Shown one piece after another: positions 25,525 to 34,814 of a DNA stretch of 64,000 nt. Location of the stretch: the NCBI GenBank assembly GCA_963832945.1, contig CAWHVV010000014.1:1-64000 (forward strand). The letters run 5' to 3'. The translations under genes and the position numbers were made by a program. The notes under the pieces were generated by a model. That model saw nothing but the letters and a program-made list of their open reading frames with translations. It had not been told where the DNA came from and did not search any database. This DNA is from JAFEDN01 sp963832945. Its GTDB lineage: Bacteria > Pseudomonadota > Gammaproteobacteria > Coxiellales > Coxiellaceae. Position 1 is the stretch's first letter; each line of letters begins with the position of its first letter.

Positions 25525-26469
25525 TCATGCAAAAGTATCCCTGGTTTCACTCATAAAATGAATAAAGACATCTTCTAAACCAGGCTCGATCTGACGCCAT
25601 TGATAGCCCGCCTGCTGTTTGTATGGCGCAAGCGCTTCGGCTAATTTTTCCTGATCAGGGCCGCTAACGTGCAACTTCAAACCAAACGGCGCCAACTGTG
25701 ACACTGCCGGCAAAGCACGCAGCTTCACCATCAGTTCCTGTAGATTATCCCCCTGCACTTCCCATGTGCTTAAACGCGCATGGGCTATTACCTCGCGCAT
25801 CGTCCCGTAAACCAATAATTTTCCATAGGCGATGTAGGCGAGACGGTGGCATCTTTCAGCTTCATCCATGTAGTGCGTACTGACGAGTGTGGTGATGCCT
25901 TCAGCAGCCAGGCGGTGAATTTCGTCCCAAAATTCACGGCGCGCTTTGGGGTCCACACCCGCCGTGGGTTCGTCCAGCAGTAATAATTTCGGACTGTGAA
26001 TAGTCGCCGCGGCCAAAGCCAGGCGCTGTTTCCAGCCACCCGATAAATTACCGGCTAATTGCATTTGCCGTTGATGTCCGATACCCAAACGGTCGATGCT
26101 GGCCTGGACTATCTCCCTGCGGGGTTTTAAATCATACATGCGCGCGATAAAATCCAGATTCTCATAAACGGAAAGGTCCCCGTATAAACTAAATTTTTGG
26201 GTCATATAACCGATATTACGCTTGATCAGCATGGCCTCAGTGCGGATATTATAACCCAGGCACAACCCTTCCCCGCCGTCGGGCGTTAGTAATCCGCAAA
26301 TCATGCGAATGGTCGTGGTTTTACCACTCCCATTGGGTCCCAAAAAACCGAAAATTTCGCCGGATTTCACTTGTAGAGACACATTGTCGACGACTGCTTT
26401 GCCGGAAAATTCCTTACGCAAATGCTCGACATCAATCACCCACTCCCCGGTGTGTAACAATTGATTCAT
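25525..26469 (-). CDS. ABC transporter ATP-binding protein
   Basis: A 314-aa single-domain ATPase. Walker A is GPNGSGKTT (about 44-52), the Q-loop YMTQKFSLYGDL, signature LSGGWKQRLALAA (a GGW variant), Walker B LLLLDEPTAGVDP and the switch His in STHYMDEA. It energises the neighbouring ABC-2 permease. It begins 3 bp after the HlyD-type gene, so translation is coupled. Confidence 0.93.
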   Translation of the reverse strand: MNQLLHTGEWVIDVEHLRKEFSGKAVVDNVSLQVKSGEIFGFLGPNGSGKTTTIRMICGLLTPDGGEGLCLGYNIRTEAMLIKRNIGYMTQKFSLYGDLSVYENLDFIARMYDLKPRREIVQASIDRLGIGHQRQMQLAGNLSGGWKQRLALAAATIHSPKLLLLDEPTAGVDPKARREFWDEIHRLAAEGITTLVSTHYMDEAERCHRLAYIAYGKLLVYGTMREVIAHARLSTWEVQGDNLQELMVKLRALPAVSQLAPFGLKLHVSGPDQEKLAEALAPYKQQAGYQWRQIEPGLEDVFIHFMSETRDTFA

Positions 26470-26472
26470 GAC

Positions 26473-27450
26473 TTAAACAGACACTTCGACGGGCTCGCCA
26501 GGATTTAATACCCTACCCTGTTCGCCCTTCTTTTTATTGTCAAACTCCGCTTCTACTTCGTAAACGAGTTTGCTGCGTGCGCTGCGGCTATAAATTACCG
26601 GCGGTGTATATTCGGCGGAGGGGGAAATAAAACTAATTTTCGCAGTGACTCCTGAGCGACAGCCGTTACATTTTATCCGGACCGACTGGCCGGGTTTTAT
26701 TTTACTCAGCGCTGCTTCGTCTACGAAGAAAACCACTTTAATATCCTGCGCAGCGAGAAGGGATAACACGGCCTGATTCGCGGGCGCCTGTTCGCCGGTA
26801 CGATAATAAGTATCGAATACCTGAGCGTTAACCGCCGCACTAACGGTTTTTTGAGAGAGACTCCATCGCGCTTTGTCTAAATTAGCTTTGGCGGCTGCCA
26901 GCTGTTGCTGTAGGGATTTTATTTGTTCCTGACGTCCCGGCAGTTTTCCGGAGCTTAAATTCGCTTCCGATTGCTTCTCGGCAGCTTCGGCTATTTTTAA
27001 GTTTTGGCGGGCAAGATCTAGTTGATTTTGTTCAATCGCCTTTTGTTTCACTAATTGCTGTTTGCGGGCCACGTCTTTCTTTGCATATTCAACCTGAGCC
27101 TGAGCCTGAGCTATTTGTGCGGAAATCGCGGATAATTCCGACGGCCTCTGTCCTGTCATTTTGTCGGCTAAATCGGCTGAGATTTGCTGGACGGTCGCCA
27201 GAGCGGCGTTAAGATCATCTGACTGCGGTTGCGATTCTAACTGAAACAGTATATCACCTGTCCGCACGGTTTGCCCCCGAACCACCGGAAAAACGGTTAA
27301 TTTACCGCTGAAAGGAGAAGAGACATAAGTTAATCGCCCTTCGACATAACCGGTATACCCGGAATGTTTTTTACAGGCGCACAGAGTCGATATAATGGCT
27401 GATATAATCAGCAATTTGGCCGTTAAAGCAATACTAAAACGTACATTCAT
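26473..27450 (-). CDS. HlyD-family periplasmic adaptor protein
   Basis: A 325-aa membrane-fusion protein. The N-terminus has a membrane segment (LLIISAIISTLCAC, possibly a lipobox), then the biotinyl-lipoyl-like half GYVEGRLTYVSSPFSGKLTVFPVVRGQTVRTGD, a long helical hairpin (ISAQIAQAQAQVEYAKKDVA and following) and the beta-barrel. It would bridge the inner-membrane ABC pump to an outer-membrane channel. It starts 3 bp after parB, so this export operon may be cotranscribed with parAB. Confidence 0.9.
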   Translation of the reverse strand: MNVRFSIALTAKLLIISAIISTLCACKKHSGYTGYVEGRLTYVSSPFSGKLTVFPVVRGQTVRTGDILFQLESQPQSDDLNAALATVQQISADLADKMTGQRPSELSAISAQIAQAQAQVEYAKKDVARKQQLVKQKAIEQNQLDLARQNLKIAEAAEKQSEANLSSGKLPGRQEQIKSLQQQLAAAKANLDKARWSLSQKTVSAAVNAQVFDTYYRTGEQAPANQAVLSLLAAQDIKVVFFVDEAALSKIKPGQSVRIKCNGCRSGVTAKISFISPSAEYTPPVIYSRSARSKLVYEVEAEFDNKKKGEQGRVLNPGEPVEVSV

Positions 27451-27453
27451 GGT

Positions 27454-28329
27454 CTACTGAATATGATTTAAAATTCTGCCAAGCTCATCGAGGTCATGAT
27501 AGTGAATAACGATTTTGCCTTTACCGCGGGCATTATGACGAATGGCGACTTTCGATCGTAATTTTTCCGCCAGATTCCGCTGTGTTTCTATCGCATATAA
27601 ATCATGAGATGTTTTTTCAGGTATCCCGGCTGCGGGATTTTGCTGTTGCTGCACCAGCGCTTCTGTCTGGCGAACCGACAAACGTTGCGCGGCGACACGT
27701 TGGGCGCATTCGCTCTGAACCGCCCCCCCCAAAGCCAGCAAAGCACGGGCATGCCCCATCTCCAGCCGGCCTTCGGCCAGTAACGTTTTAACATCGGCAT
27801 TTAACTGCAGGAGTCTCAGCAAATTACTGATGGTGGTTCGAGATTTTCCTACGGCATGAGCGACAGCGTCATGAGTCAGATTAAATTCCTGCAATAAACG
27901 CTGCAACGCCTGCGCTTCTTCGAGCGCGTTCAGGTCGCGGCGCTGGATATTTTCAATCAGGCCAAAAGCAATGGCGGTTTGATCGGAAATTTCGCGGATA
28001 ATGGCGGGTACTTTGTCCAACCCAGCCATTTGCGCGGCACGCCAGCGCCTCTCTCCGGCGATGATTTCAAAACGCCCAGGAGATTGGGCCCGAACAATCA
28101 GCGGTTGCAATATTCCCTGAGCGCGGATGGAATCCGCCAATTCCGCCAGGGCGGTCTGATCGATATGTTGGCGTGGCTGGTACTGCCCGGGATCCAGCGT
28201 GTCCACAGACAAATGATGAACTTTGTCATAAGGGTGGCATTCCGCATTACCGGGAGTCGCTGTGAGTTCCCCACTCCCCAATAATTCAGTTAAACCTAAC
28301 TCGCTCAGACCCCTGCCTAACTTTCTCAT
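27454..28329 (-). CDS. parB: Chromosome partitioning protein ParB
   Basis: A 291-aa CTPase and parS-binding protein. It has LGRGLSELG at the start, the CTP-binding/arginine motifs LQPLIVRAQSPGRFEIIAGERRWRAAQMAGL and ENIQRRDLNALEEAQAL, and the helix-turn-helix LTHDAVAHAVGKSRTTISNLLRLLQL. The dimerisation tail is RNLAEKLRSKVAIRHNARGKGKIVIHYHDLDELGRILNHIQ. The start is ATG 28329, overlapping parA's stop by ATGA. No complete parS palindrome was spotted in the window by eye. Confidence 0.95.
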   Translation of the reverse strand: MRKLGRGLSELGLTELLGSGELTATPGNAECHPYDKVHHLSVDTLDPGQYQPRQHIDQTALAELADSIRAQGILQPLIVRAQSPGRFEIIAGERRWRAAQMAGLDKVPAIIREISDQTAIAFGLIENIQRRDLNALEEAQALQRLLQEFNLTHDAVAHAVGKSRTTISNLLRLLQLNADVKTLLAEGRLEMGHARALLALGGAVQSECAQRVAAQRLSVRQTEALVQQQQNPAAGIPEKTSHDLYAIETQRNLAEKLRSKVAIRHNARGKGKIVIHYHDLDELGRILNHIQ

Positions 28330-29120
28330 ACGCAACTCTCCTCCGGGATCGTGATTTTGTGCGCCTGCTTTCTGAGTAATTCTCCCGCTAACGCCAGATA
28401 AGCGATGGCTCCCTGGGAACGTTTATCGTATGAAATAACCGGCAGGCCGTGACTGGGCGCTTCGGCCAGACGAACATTACGGGGGATCACGGTGTGATAC
28501 ACTTTCTCGCCAAAATGAGTCAACAATTGTTCAGAAACGTCCATGGTTAAGCCATTGCGGCCATCATACATTGTGCGCAGTAGGCCTTCAACTTGCAGGC
28601 CGGGATTGGCGGTACGGTGGATCTGCTCGATGCTGCTTAATAAACTGGTGAGTCCTTCCAGGGCATAATATTCGCACTGGATCGGGACCAGAACGCTATC
28701 CGCGGCTACCAATGCGTTCACCGTCAACATATTCAGGGACGGCGGACAATCGATAAGAATGAAATCATATTCGGCGGTTAATGGAATCAAGGCCTGTTTG
28801 AGGCAATCATCGCGGTTTGCGGCGCGTAATAATCGCACTTCCGCCACGGTTAAATCACCGTTGGCGGGCAACAGATCGTAATGCCAGGGTGTTTTCACCA
28901 GCGCCTGTGCCGCCGTGCATTCTCCCAGTAAGACTTCGTTCATGGAATGCTGGAGTGTCTGTTTGTTGACTCCACACCCCACGGTGGCGCTGCCCTGGGG
29001 ATCCAGATCGATTAATAACACTTTTTGCCGGATGGCCGCTAAAGACGCCGCCAGATTTACCGTCGTGGTCGTTTTCCCCACCCCGCCCTTTTGATTGGTA
29101 ATGGCGATAATCTTTGGCAT
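28326..29120 (-). CDS. parA: Chromosome partitioning ATPase ParA (Soj)
   Basis: A 264-aa deviant-Walker ATPase that binds nucleoid DNA and segregates ParB-parS. It has IIAITNQKGGVGKTTTTVNLA at the N-terminus, switch I VLLIDLDPQGSATVG, and Walker B FILIDCPPSLNMLTVNAL. The start was put at ATG 29120, 9 bp after GGAGAG; an in-frame GTG at 29129 also exists. Order rsmG-parA-parB is typical of gammaproteobacterial origins. Confidence 0.96.
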   Translation of the reverse strand: MPKIIAITNQKGGVGKTTTTVNLAASLAAIRQKVLLIDLDPQGSATVGCGVNKQTLQHSMNEVLLGECTAAQALVKTPWHYDLLPANGDLTVAEVRLLRAANRDDCLKQALIPLTAEYDFILIDCPPSLNMLTVNALVAADSVLVPIQCEYYALEGLTSLLSSIEQIHRTANPGLQVEGLLRTMYDGRNGLTMDVSEQLLTHFGEKVYHTVIPRNVRLAEAPSHGLPVISYDKRSQGAIAYLALAGELLRKQAHKITIPEESCV

Positions 29121-29182
29121 TTTGCGCACTCTCCGATAGATAATTTAGGGGGATTTTACCAGACAATCAGCCATTTTTACAT

Positions 29183-29800
29183 TTATTTACTGATTTCGAT
29201 AACGCAGCGGGGTTCATTTATTCCCGGGACATTTAATAGGTGAATGGCAGCGGGGGGTTGCAAGGCCGTGAGCTGTTCGTTTTGGGGATTGCCTTTCATG
29301 AATAACCATTGGCCCGCTGACTGCAGGAGGTGGCGGGATTCGGCCATTACGTCCGGGATCGAGCCTACCGCGCGGACCACAATGGTGTCAAAAGGCCGCG
29401 GGGATTGCCAGGTTTCCATACGCGCATTGATGACGGTGATATTCGATAGCTGAAACTCCGCTTTCGCCTGGATTAAAAAACGGGTTTTTTTGCCATTGCC
29501 GTCGAGCAGAGTGAATTGTTTTTGCGGAAAATACACCGCCAGCGGTATACCGGGGAAACCGGCGCCGCTGCCGGCGTCGAGGATATTATTTTCGGTAATA
29601 TAAGGCGCGATAGACAGGCTGTCCAGCAAGTGGTGGGTAATCATTTTTTGGGTATCGGTGATCGCCGTTAAATTATAATGACCACTCCATTTTTTTAAAA
29701 ACTCTAAAAAATCCAGTAATTTTTGCTGTTGGGCAGGCGGCAGGTGTAGATTGAGCTGCCGCAATCCTGAAGAAAAAAGTTGGGCGGAATCAGCATCCAT
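29183..29800 (-). CDS. rsmG: 16S rRNA (guanine527-N7)-methyltransferase RsmG
   Basis: A 205-aa Rossmann methyltransferase acting on G527 of 16S rRNA. It has the N-terminal LLDFLEFLKKWSGHYNLTAI and ITHHLLDSLSIAPYI, the SAM loop ILDAGSGAGFPGIPLAV, and VVRAVGSI. The start ATG at 29800 has GAGGTG upstream. mnmG, which usually precedes it, is not present here; a divergent murB takes its place. Confidence 0.95.
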   Translation of the reverse strand: MDADSAQLFSSGLRQLNLHLPPAQQQKLLDFLEFLKKWSGHYNLTAITDTQKMITHHLLDSLSIAPYITENNILDAGSGAGFPGIPLAVYFPQKQFTLLDGNGKKTRFLIQAKAEFQLSNITVINARMETWQSPRPFDTIVVRAVGSIPDVMAESRHLLQSAGQWLFMKGNPQNEQLTALQPPAAIHLLNVPGINEPRCVIEISK

Positions 29801-29938
29801 GAGACACCTCAGCATGCGAAATTATTTGTTTTTTGGCTATGGAAGAGGACAAAATGCCGAATGCACGGATTTGCTGGGGCAAGGTATACACCGGATTGAG
29901 TCCTTTCGGGCTGTTTTTTCCGCCGATAAACGCCGGCT

Positions 29939-29967
29939 TTGCCAAAAATGGGTGTTGAGAGTATAAT
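29939..29967 (+). promoter_or_regulatory. murB promoter
   Basis: TTGCCA (29939-29944), a 17-bp spacer and a perfect TATAAT (29962-29967) place the transcript start about 20 bp before the murB ATG at 29993. Confidence 0.7.
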
Positions 29968-29992
29968 GTAATCATCATTTTGAGACCCCCCG

Positions 29993-31006
29993 ATGATCCA
30001 GGAAAATATATCCTTAAAAGGCTACAATACTTTCGGTATCGATGCAAAAGCACGCTTTTTTTGCGATATTCACACGCTCGCGGATTTGCAGACTGTTCTT
30101 TCCTCTTCACGCTTTCAGGGAATGCCCAAACTGGTGTTGGGGGAGGGCAGCAATATTCTGCTGACGCAGGATTTCCCGGGGCTGGTTCTGAAAATTCGTC
30201 TTAAGGGAATCAAAAAAACGCGGGAAGACAATGAACACGTCTGGATAAACGCGGGAGCGGGGGAGAACTGGCACCAGCTGGTGTTATATTGTCTCGCCCA
30301 TCAATACGCCGGTGTTGAGAATCTTTCGCTGATTCCGGGCTCTGTCGGCGCGGCGCCCATGCAGAATATCGGCGCTTACGGGGTTGAGCTCACGCAGGTT
30401 TTTGATCATCTCACCGCTATCAGAATCAGCGATGGCGCCGCCGAAATCTTTCATCACGCAGACCTGCATTTTGGTTATCGCGAGAGCGTTTTTAAAAATC
30501 GGGTCAAAAACAGCTATATTATCGCGGATGTGACTTTGCGCCTGAATAAAAAACCGCAGTTTCATCTGGATTACGGCAATCTGAAGCACGTTTTGGCGGA
30601 GGAGCCGAACACGGCGCTCAGCATAAAAAAAATTAGCGATGCGGTTATTAAAATTCGCAAACAAAAATTACCGGATCCGAAAATCATCGGCAATGCCGGC
30701 AGTTTTTTTAAAAATCCGGTGATTAGCGGGGAGGAATTTCAGCGCCTGCAATCCCGGCGCCCTGAAATTCCGCATTATGCGTCGGAGAACGGGCATTACA
30801 AAATTCCCGCGGCGTGGCTGATTGAGCAATGTCACTGGAAGGGCTATCGCAACGGCGATGTGGGCGTTCACCAGCACCACGCCCTGGTGCTGGTGAACTA
30901 CGGCAACGGCTCGGGCCAAATGATCCGGCAACTGGCCTGCGATATTCAGGATTCCGTTCGGGAAAAATTTTCGGTGGAAATTCTTCCTGAAGTTAATATC
31001 ATTTAA
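29993..31006 (+). CDS. murB: UDP-N-acetylenolpyruvoylglucosamine reductase
   Basis: A 337-aa FAD enzyme that reduces enolpyruvyl-UDP-GlcNAc to UDP-MurNAc in peptidoglycan synthesis. It shows the FAD-binding LVLGEGSNILL, the SLIPGSVGAAPMQNIGAYGVE loop, the catalytic Ser in GNAGSFFKNPV, and the type I tail AAWLIEQCHWKGYRNGDVGVHQHHALVLVNYGNGSG. Length fits the type I (E. coli-like) form. It is monocistronic, away from the mur/fts cluster. Confidence 0.95.
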   Translation: MIQENISLKGYNTFGIDAKARFFCDIHTLADLQTVLSSSRFQGMPKLVLGEGSNILLTQDFPGLVLKIRLKGIKKTREDNEHVWINAGAGENWHQLVLYCLAHQYAGVENLSLIPGSVGAAPMQNIGAYGVELTQVFDHLTAIRISDGAAEIFHHADLHFGYRESVFKNRVKNSYIIADVTLRLNKKPQFHLDYGNLKHVLAEEPNTALSIKKISDAVIKIRKQKLPDPKIIGNAGSFFKNPVISGEEFQRLQSRRPEIPHYASENGHYKIPAAWLIEQCHWKGYRNGDVGVHQHHALVLVNYGNGSGQMIRQLACDIQDSVREKFSVEILPEVNII

Positions 31007-31016
31007 ATTATTAATA

Positions 31017-31201
31017 TATACTCAAAACGATTAGATTTTCGGTGTTCTAGCATCCCATTCACCGGCAGGAGATTAAAACGTTCTTCCTTCGAAAAACCTT
31101 GAAATACAATGAGTATTCCTGCGGCTTTTCTCAGTCAGAACGTTTCAATCTCACTGGTCACTGGGTGCTATAACATCGAAAACCTAATCGTTTTGAGTAT
31201 A
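31017..31201. mobile_element. Palindromic MITE with TA flanks
   Basis: A 185-bp near-complete palindrome. The left end TATACTCAAAACGATTAG and the reverse complement of the right end (ending 31201) match over at least 18 bases and resume after mismatches through about 85 bp (for example GGAGATTAAAACGTTCTTCC against TGAGATTGAAACGTTCTGAC). Both tips abut TA, as expected for IS630/Tc1-type insertion. It has no gene. Confidence 0.75.
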
Positions 31202-31220
31202 GTCATCACACCTGTTGAGA

Positions 31221-31271
31221 TGAACTGTGAGCTGATTCCAAATCAGCTCACAGTTCAGGCCTTTATTTTTT
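31221..31271 (+). terminator. Long-stem intrinsic terminator
   Basis: A 17-bp perfect stem TGAACTGTGAGCTGATT (31221-31237), loop CCA, and its complement (31241-31257), then GGCCTTTATTTTTTT. It terminates plus-strand transcription coming from murB through the MITE. Confidence 0.85.
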
Positions 31272-31286
31272 TACTAACTCCTCTAC

Positions 31287-33812
31287 TTACTTTCCGGAGG
31301 GAGCCGCCCCTGTACCTCGTTTAAATTTTTCCAATTCTTCCAATGAAGTTTTAAAAACACTTTTAGCTATTTCAATATAATGTTCATCATGTGGTGTTGG
31401 TTTTCCTGTCCCAAAGAAATCAAAATCAGAAGTTTTAGTTACTGCTTCAAAATTATTAAATTCATTAAGTAGATTACATAACTCTCTTTCTATCTCACAG
31501 AAATCATTTTTAAAGTTAAAATTCGTATCCAAATTTTCTCTCAGACTTTTGGTTTTTTCAAAAACTTCATTCACAGCGTTTTTCTTTCGTGTATTTTTAG
31601 TACCCCAGCAAACAACCTGAGCCGCATATTTTTTTGCCCTCTCATCAGTTTCATCAAAAAGAGTTTTCAGCTCCTTCGATATGGTTTCAACACATTGGGT
31701 TTTCAAATAAGGGCCGGAAATTTTATGAAGTTCATTTTCATTATTCCTTATAATTCCTTCATACCTTTTTATTTTTTCTGGTTGCTGCTCTATTACTGTG
31801 ATTTTATCACTCATTGATTTGAGAGATTCTTCTTTATTCTCAGCAATTTCCGTCAGTGTCTTGTCAATCTCCTCTTTAATTTCTTCCGCTTCCTTATCAA
31901 TTTTGTCAACTTTTGATATAGATATATTTTCTTTAGATTTAGGTGTATAACTGCCAGGCTGAGTTAGCTGTATGCGTATCGTCAAGGCTTCTTTTCTCTG
32001 AGCATTCAACTTTTCCTTACAATCATTGAGCTTATCCTCCAGGTCTTTCTTTTTTAAAAATTGTGTTTTCAGGGAAGATAAAACCCTGCCGGTATTTTCT
32101 TTAAGTACATTTTTTTTCGAATCCAAAAATTTTATATGAGATTCTTTTTCATTCTCTACTTTCTCCAATAGTGTCGTTAGCTGTTCTTTATGATTTAATA
32201 AACTCTCTAACGGTTCTTCTCGACCAAAAGTTATCTGAATTGCAGTAGCCTTTTTTGGCGATTCTTTAACTTCACCTTCCCGAATAGAGATTTCAGCGAC
32301 TAGCTGTTTGAGTTCCTTGTCTTCTTCGAACCCGGGAATTTTCAGTAAATCGTCCGCTTGTTTCTTAACAGTAGATAGCTCCACTAAAATAGGAGTAAAA
32401 TCCACAGAATTTATTTTGGATTCAAGTTTTGTAAGAGTTTCAATTTCCAAATAAATCGCTTTGCTATGCGCAGTGCGTCGAGCTTTTTCATCTTCAATTT
32501 TTTTCAAAACTTTTTTAAAGAAATTATCCATTTCTTTTGGGTTATTGGTTTTTAAGAATTTATTAAATTCAAACTCTAGTGCCGCCTCTTCTGAAGCAAA
32601 TAAATTAATATATTGAGCTTTCAAACCCCTAAATTTATCGGGGCTGTTTACCTTCCACTCTCTTCGGCGATCATGCAATTCATCTACTATTTTTTTAAAA
32701 TTTTCCAGATGAGGAGAATTATAACTCCCCACATTTACCGTTGTTTCTTCTTCCGGTTTCAAAAATCCCTCCAAACTTTTAAATTCCTGGGCCAGCAATT
32801 TTTGTTTCTGCAGGCGCGATTCTATCGTTTCTAAAAATTTTCCGGCCTCTGCAATATTTTTATCCTCAAAATATTTTTTATATATTTCTTGATCTGATGT
32901 TTCAATCACATTGGAAAGAGAATAATATTTTTGGGTTAACTTCTCTAAATCCATTTTTAACTCGGGTTCTTCCTTCAGCTTTTTTTTCAGTAATTCTTCT
33001 TTCTGACGCAACAGATGCTTTGCGTTGTTTTCTTCTTCTGCAGCATTCTCAATTGATTCCTCAAGGTCCCGAAATCCATCTTTCGCATCTTTTAAATATA
33101 TTTCGTCTTGCGTCCTAATATATCGGACCAGCAATACATTAAAACTATGAATCTCGCTAAAATATTTTCCTTTGTTCAAAAGGTTGCTAAAAACCTGACA
33201 CATAGCGGTAACATTATCAAAGATTTTTTTGACTTTTTCGACAGAAATTCCTTCTGGAATTGATAAGAGTGCTTTCTTTAAAGAGTTGGGCAAATTCGAA
33301 TTTTCACCCATTTTGTCCAGAAGATCTTCAACTGTTTTATTTTTATTTGACACAGTATAAAAAACTCTTTTGATTTCCCGTAACGAGGGTTCTTCCCGGA
33401 ACCAAGGTTCTTCCCGTAACCAAGATCCAGTGATATCATTCTTGATATTTTTAATGAAATCGTTATCTGTATTTTTACTAAAAATATAACTATATACCTT
33501 TGTTAGATATTCATCTTGTTTATCAAGGTGTAGAGATTTTGCACGCTCTACTATGAAACATAATCTAGTGTTTTCACGAAGTAGTTTTTCTCTTATTTTA
33601 AATAAATGTATTTTCGATTCAGAATTTTTTTCGGCGCTTTTAACAATTGTAGCTAATTGTATCTGGAAAATTTTCGTTAATTTAATTCCCTGCGAATCAA
33701 TTAAAGTCTTTATGTCCGACTCTAAATGTTCAACGGTTGCTTTTGATACACTATGCTGCTTATACTCTATCTCTATATAGTCTAAATACACTCTATCATT
33801 AACGCTTTTCAT
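31287..33812 (-). CDS. Giant coiled-coil protein, paralogue of the 34923-37214 gene
   Basis: An 841-aa, highly charged protein with no recognised enzyme domain and no signal peptide. It is mostly predicted coiled coil (Lys/Glu/Leu-rich heptads). A motif at about 174-203 (LPNSLKKALLSIPEGISVEK, then VKKIFDNVTAM) recurs twice in the paralogue. A short tandem repeat, WLREEPWFREEPSLRE, lies at about 132-147. The C-terminus has Glu at -14, -16 and -17, resembling the E-block of Dot/Icm-translocated effectors; secretion is inference. The start at ATG 33812 has GAGGTG upstream. AT-rich codon use differs from the core genes around it. Confidence 0.6.
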   Translation of the reverse strand: MKSVNDRVYLDYIEIEYKQHSVSKATVEHLESDIKTLIDSQGIKLTKIFQIQLATIVKSAEKNSESKIHLFKIREKLLRENTRLCFIVERAKSLHLDKQDEYLTKVYSYIFSKNTDNDFIKNIKNDITGSWLREEPWFREEPSLREIKRVFYTVSNKNKTVEDLLDKMGENSNLPNSLKKALLSIPEGISVEKVKKIFDNVTAMCQVFSNLLNKGKYFSEIHSFNVLLVRYIRTQDEIYLKDAKDGFRDLEESIENAAEEENNAKHLLRQKEELLKKKLKEEPELKMDLEKLTQKYYSLSNVIETSDQEIYKKYFEDKNIAEAGKFLETIESRLQKQKLLAQEFKSLEGFLKPEEETTVNVGSYNSPHLENFKKIVDELHDRRREWKVNSPDKFRGLKAQYINLFASEEAALEFEFNKFLKTNNPKEMDNFFKKVLKKIEDEKARRTAHSKAIYLEIETLTKLESKINSVDFTPILVELSTVKKQADDLLKIPGFEEDKELKQLVAEISIREGEVKESPKKATAIQITFGREEPLESLLNHKEQLTTLLEKVENEKESHIKFLDSKKNVLKENTGRVLSSLKTQFLKKKDLEDKLNDCKEKLNAQRKEALTIRIQLTQPGSYTPKSKENISISKVDKIDKEAEEIKEEIDKTLTEIAENKEESLKSMSDKITVIEQQPEKIKRYEGIIRNNENELHKISGPYLKTQCVETISKELKTLFDETDERAKKYAAQVVCWGTKNTRKKNAVNEVFEKTKSLRENLDTNFNFKNDFCEIERELCNLLNEFNNFEAVTKTSDFDFFGTGKPTPHDEHYIEIAKSVFKTSLEELEKFKRGTGAAPSGK

Positions 33813-34182
33813 ATTCACCTCTTTTTTACAGATTTTGTTTCTACATTAGTTTTACTGTATTCCCCTCATATTAAATTAATCTTAAATTTTAAAATAAATT
33901 TGGCAAAATTATCAAAATTTTACTATTGCCAGGATAATACATAATTAATTGAATTGATTGAATATTTTATTACTATTAAGCATATTTTTTTAAATATTCT
34001 GGTTAATTATACACTTCTTTTTCCGCTGTTTTGTTAAATCTGTACAGTTTGTGAAAGATTTTTTTCAAAAAATTAGGCAAATTGATGGTTTGAGTAAACA
34101 CATCTTTACATTCCGTATTTAATTTACGTATTGATTTACGTAATACTTTATGGTAAAATTCTATAATAATATAGGAGAATAT
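33813..34182. other. AT-rich intergenic region
   Basis: A strongly AT-rich divergent spacer between the coiled-coil gene and vapB. Apart from the repeat at 34123-34142 no RNA, long repeat or credible gene was seen. It should hold the two divergent promoters. A TATAAT lies at 34162-34167. Confidence 0.5.
34123..34142 (+). promoter_or_regulatory. Direct-repeat operator candidate for vapBC
   Basis: TTTACGTA occurs twice (34123-34130 and 34135-34142), 12 bp apart, just upstream of the TATAAT at 34162-34167. Each contains the palindrome TACGTA. The spacing suits a dimeric antitoxin on one DNA face. Confidence 0.45.
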
Positions 34183-34398
34183 ATGCATTCTCATACTCAA
34201 AAAGTTACGGCTCATATCCCCATTGAATTGTTACGTGAGGCGCAGGCCGCCACCGGTAAAGGAATTACCGAAACCCTGAAAATTGCGTTAATCCAGTTAG
34301 CGCGTGCAAATGCTTATGACGATTTGCGCAAGATGCGTGGCAAAATTAAATTTTCAGTCAATATCGCGGAATTGCGCAAAGATCGGGATGAGAAATGA
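34183..34398 (+). CDS. VapB-like antitoxin
   Basis: A 71-aa protein starting MHSHTQKVTAHIPIELLREAQAATGKGITETLKIAL. This is a ribbon-helix-helix layout (a beta-strand KVTAHIP, then two helices), as in DUF2191/VapB-type antitoxins. The start ATG at 34183 follows AGGAGA; the upstream in-frame ATG at 34150 lacks one. The gene's end overlaps the PIN toxin by ATGA. Confidence 0.75.
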   Translation: MHSHTQKVTAHIPIELLREAQAATGKGITETLKIALIQLARANAYDDLRKMRGKIKFSVNIAELRKDRDEK

Positions 34399-34775
34399 TT
34401 GCCGTAGATACTTCCGTTTTGATTGATTATTTTCAGGGAGTTAATAATACTAAAACCGACAAACTGGATGAAGCATTTACCTATCATTCTTTAATGTTAC
34501 CACCGGTTGTCATTACTGAAATAATGAGTGATTCACTTTTGCCCGTTGAATTTTCCGGGAAAATTCTGGAACTTCCTGTGCTTGAGCCTACTCAAGGATA
34601 TTGGCAAAGAGCCGGCAATAGTCGATCTAAATTAATTGTTAAGAGTCTCAAAGCCCGCCTGACAGATGCTTTAATCGCCCAAAGTTGTATCGATTATAAA
34701 ATTCCTTTATTAACACAGGATTCTGATTTCTGCCATTTCAAAAAATTTTGTGGGCTTATTTTATTAGATTGCTAG
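34395..34775 (+). CDS. PIN-domain ribonuclease toxin (VapC-like)
   Basis: A 126-aa PIN domain. The acidic metal site is formed by the Asp in MIAVDTSVLIDYF (5), the Glu in VVITEIMSDSL (about 42), the Asp in LKARLTDALIAQSC (about 91) and the Asp in LLTQDSDF (about 109). Relatives cleave tRNA or rRNA. Translationally coupled to the antitoxin. Confidence 0.85.
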   Translation: MIAVDTSVLIDYFQGVNNTKTDKLDEAFTYHSLMLPPVVITEIMSDSLLPVEFSGKILELPVLEPTQGYWQRAGNSRSKLIVKSLKARLTDALIAQSCIDYKIPLLTQDSDFCHFKKFCGLILLDC

Positions 34776-34814
34776 CCGGTGTTGGTGAACTACGACAGAT
34801 GATGGTTCAGGCGA

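Noticed and set aside
31287..31320. MITE origin for the C-terminus of the 841-aa coiled-coil protein (GCGGCTCCCTCCGG)
   Set aside because: Only a GCGGCTCCC core resembles the diverged MITE tip at 47300; the rest of the element is absent.
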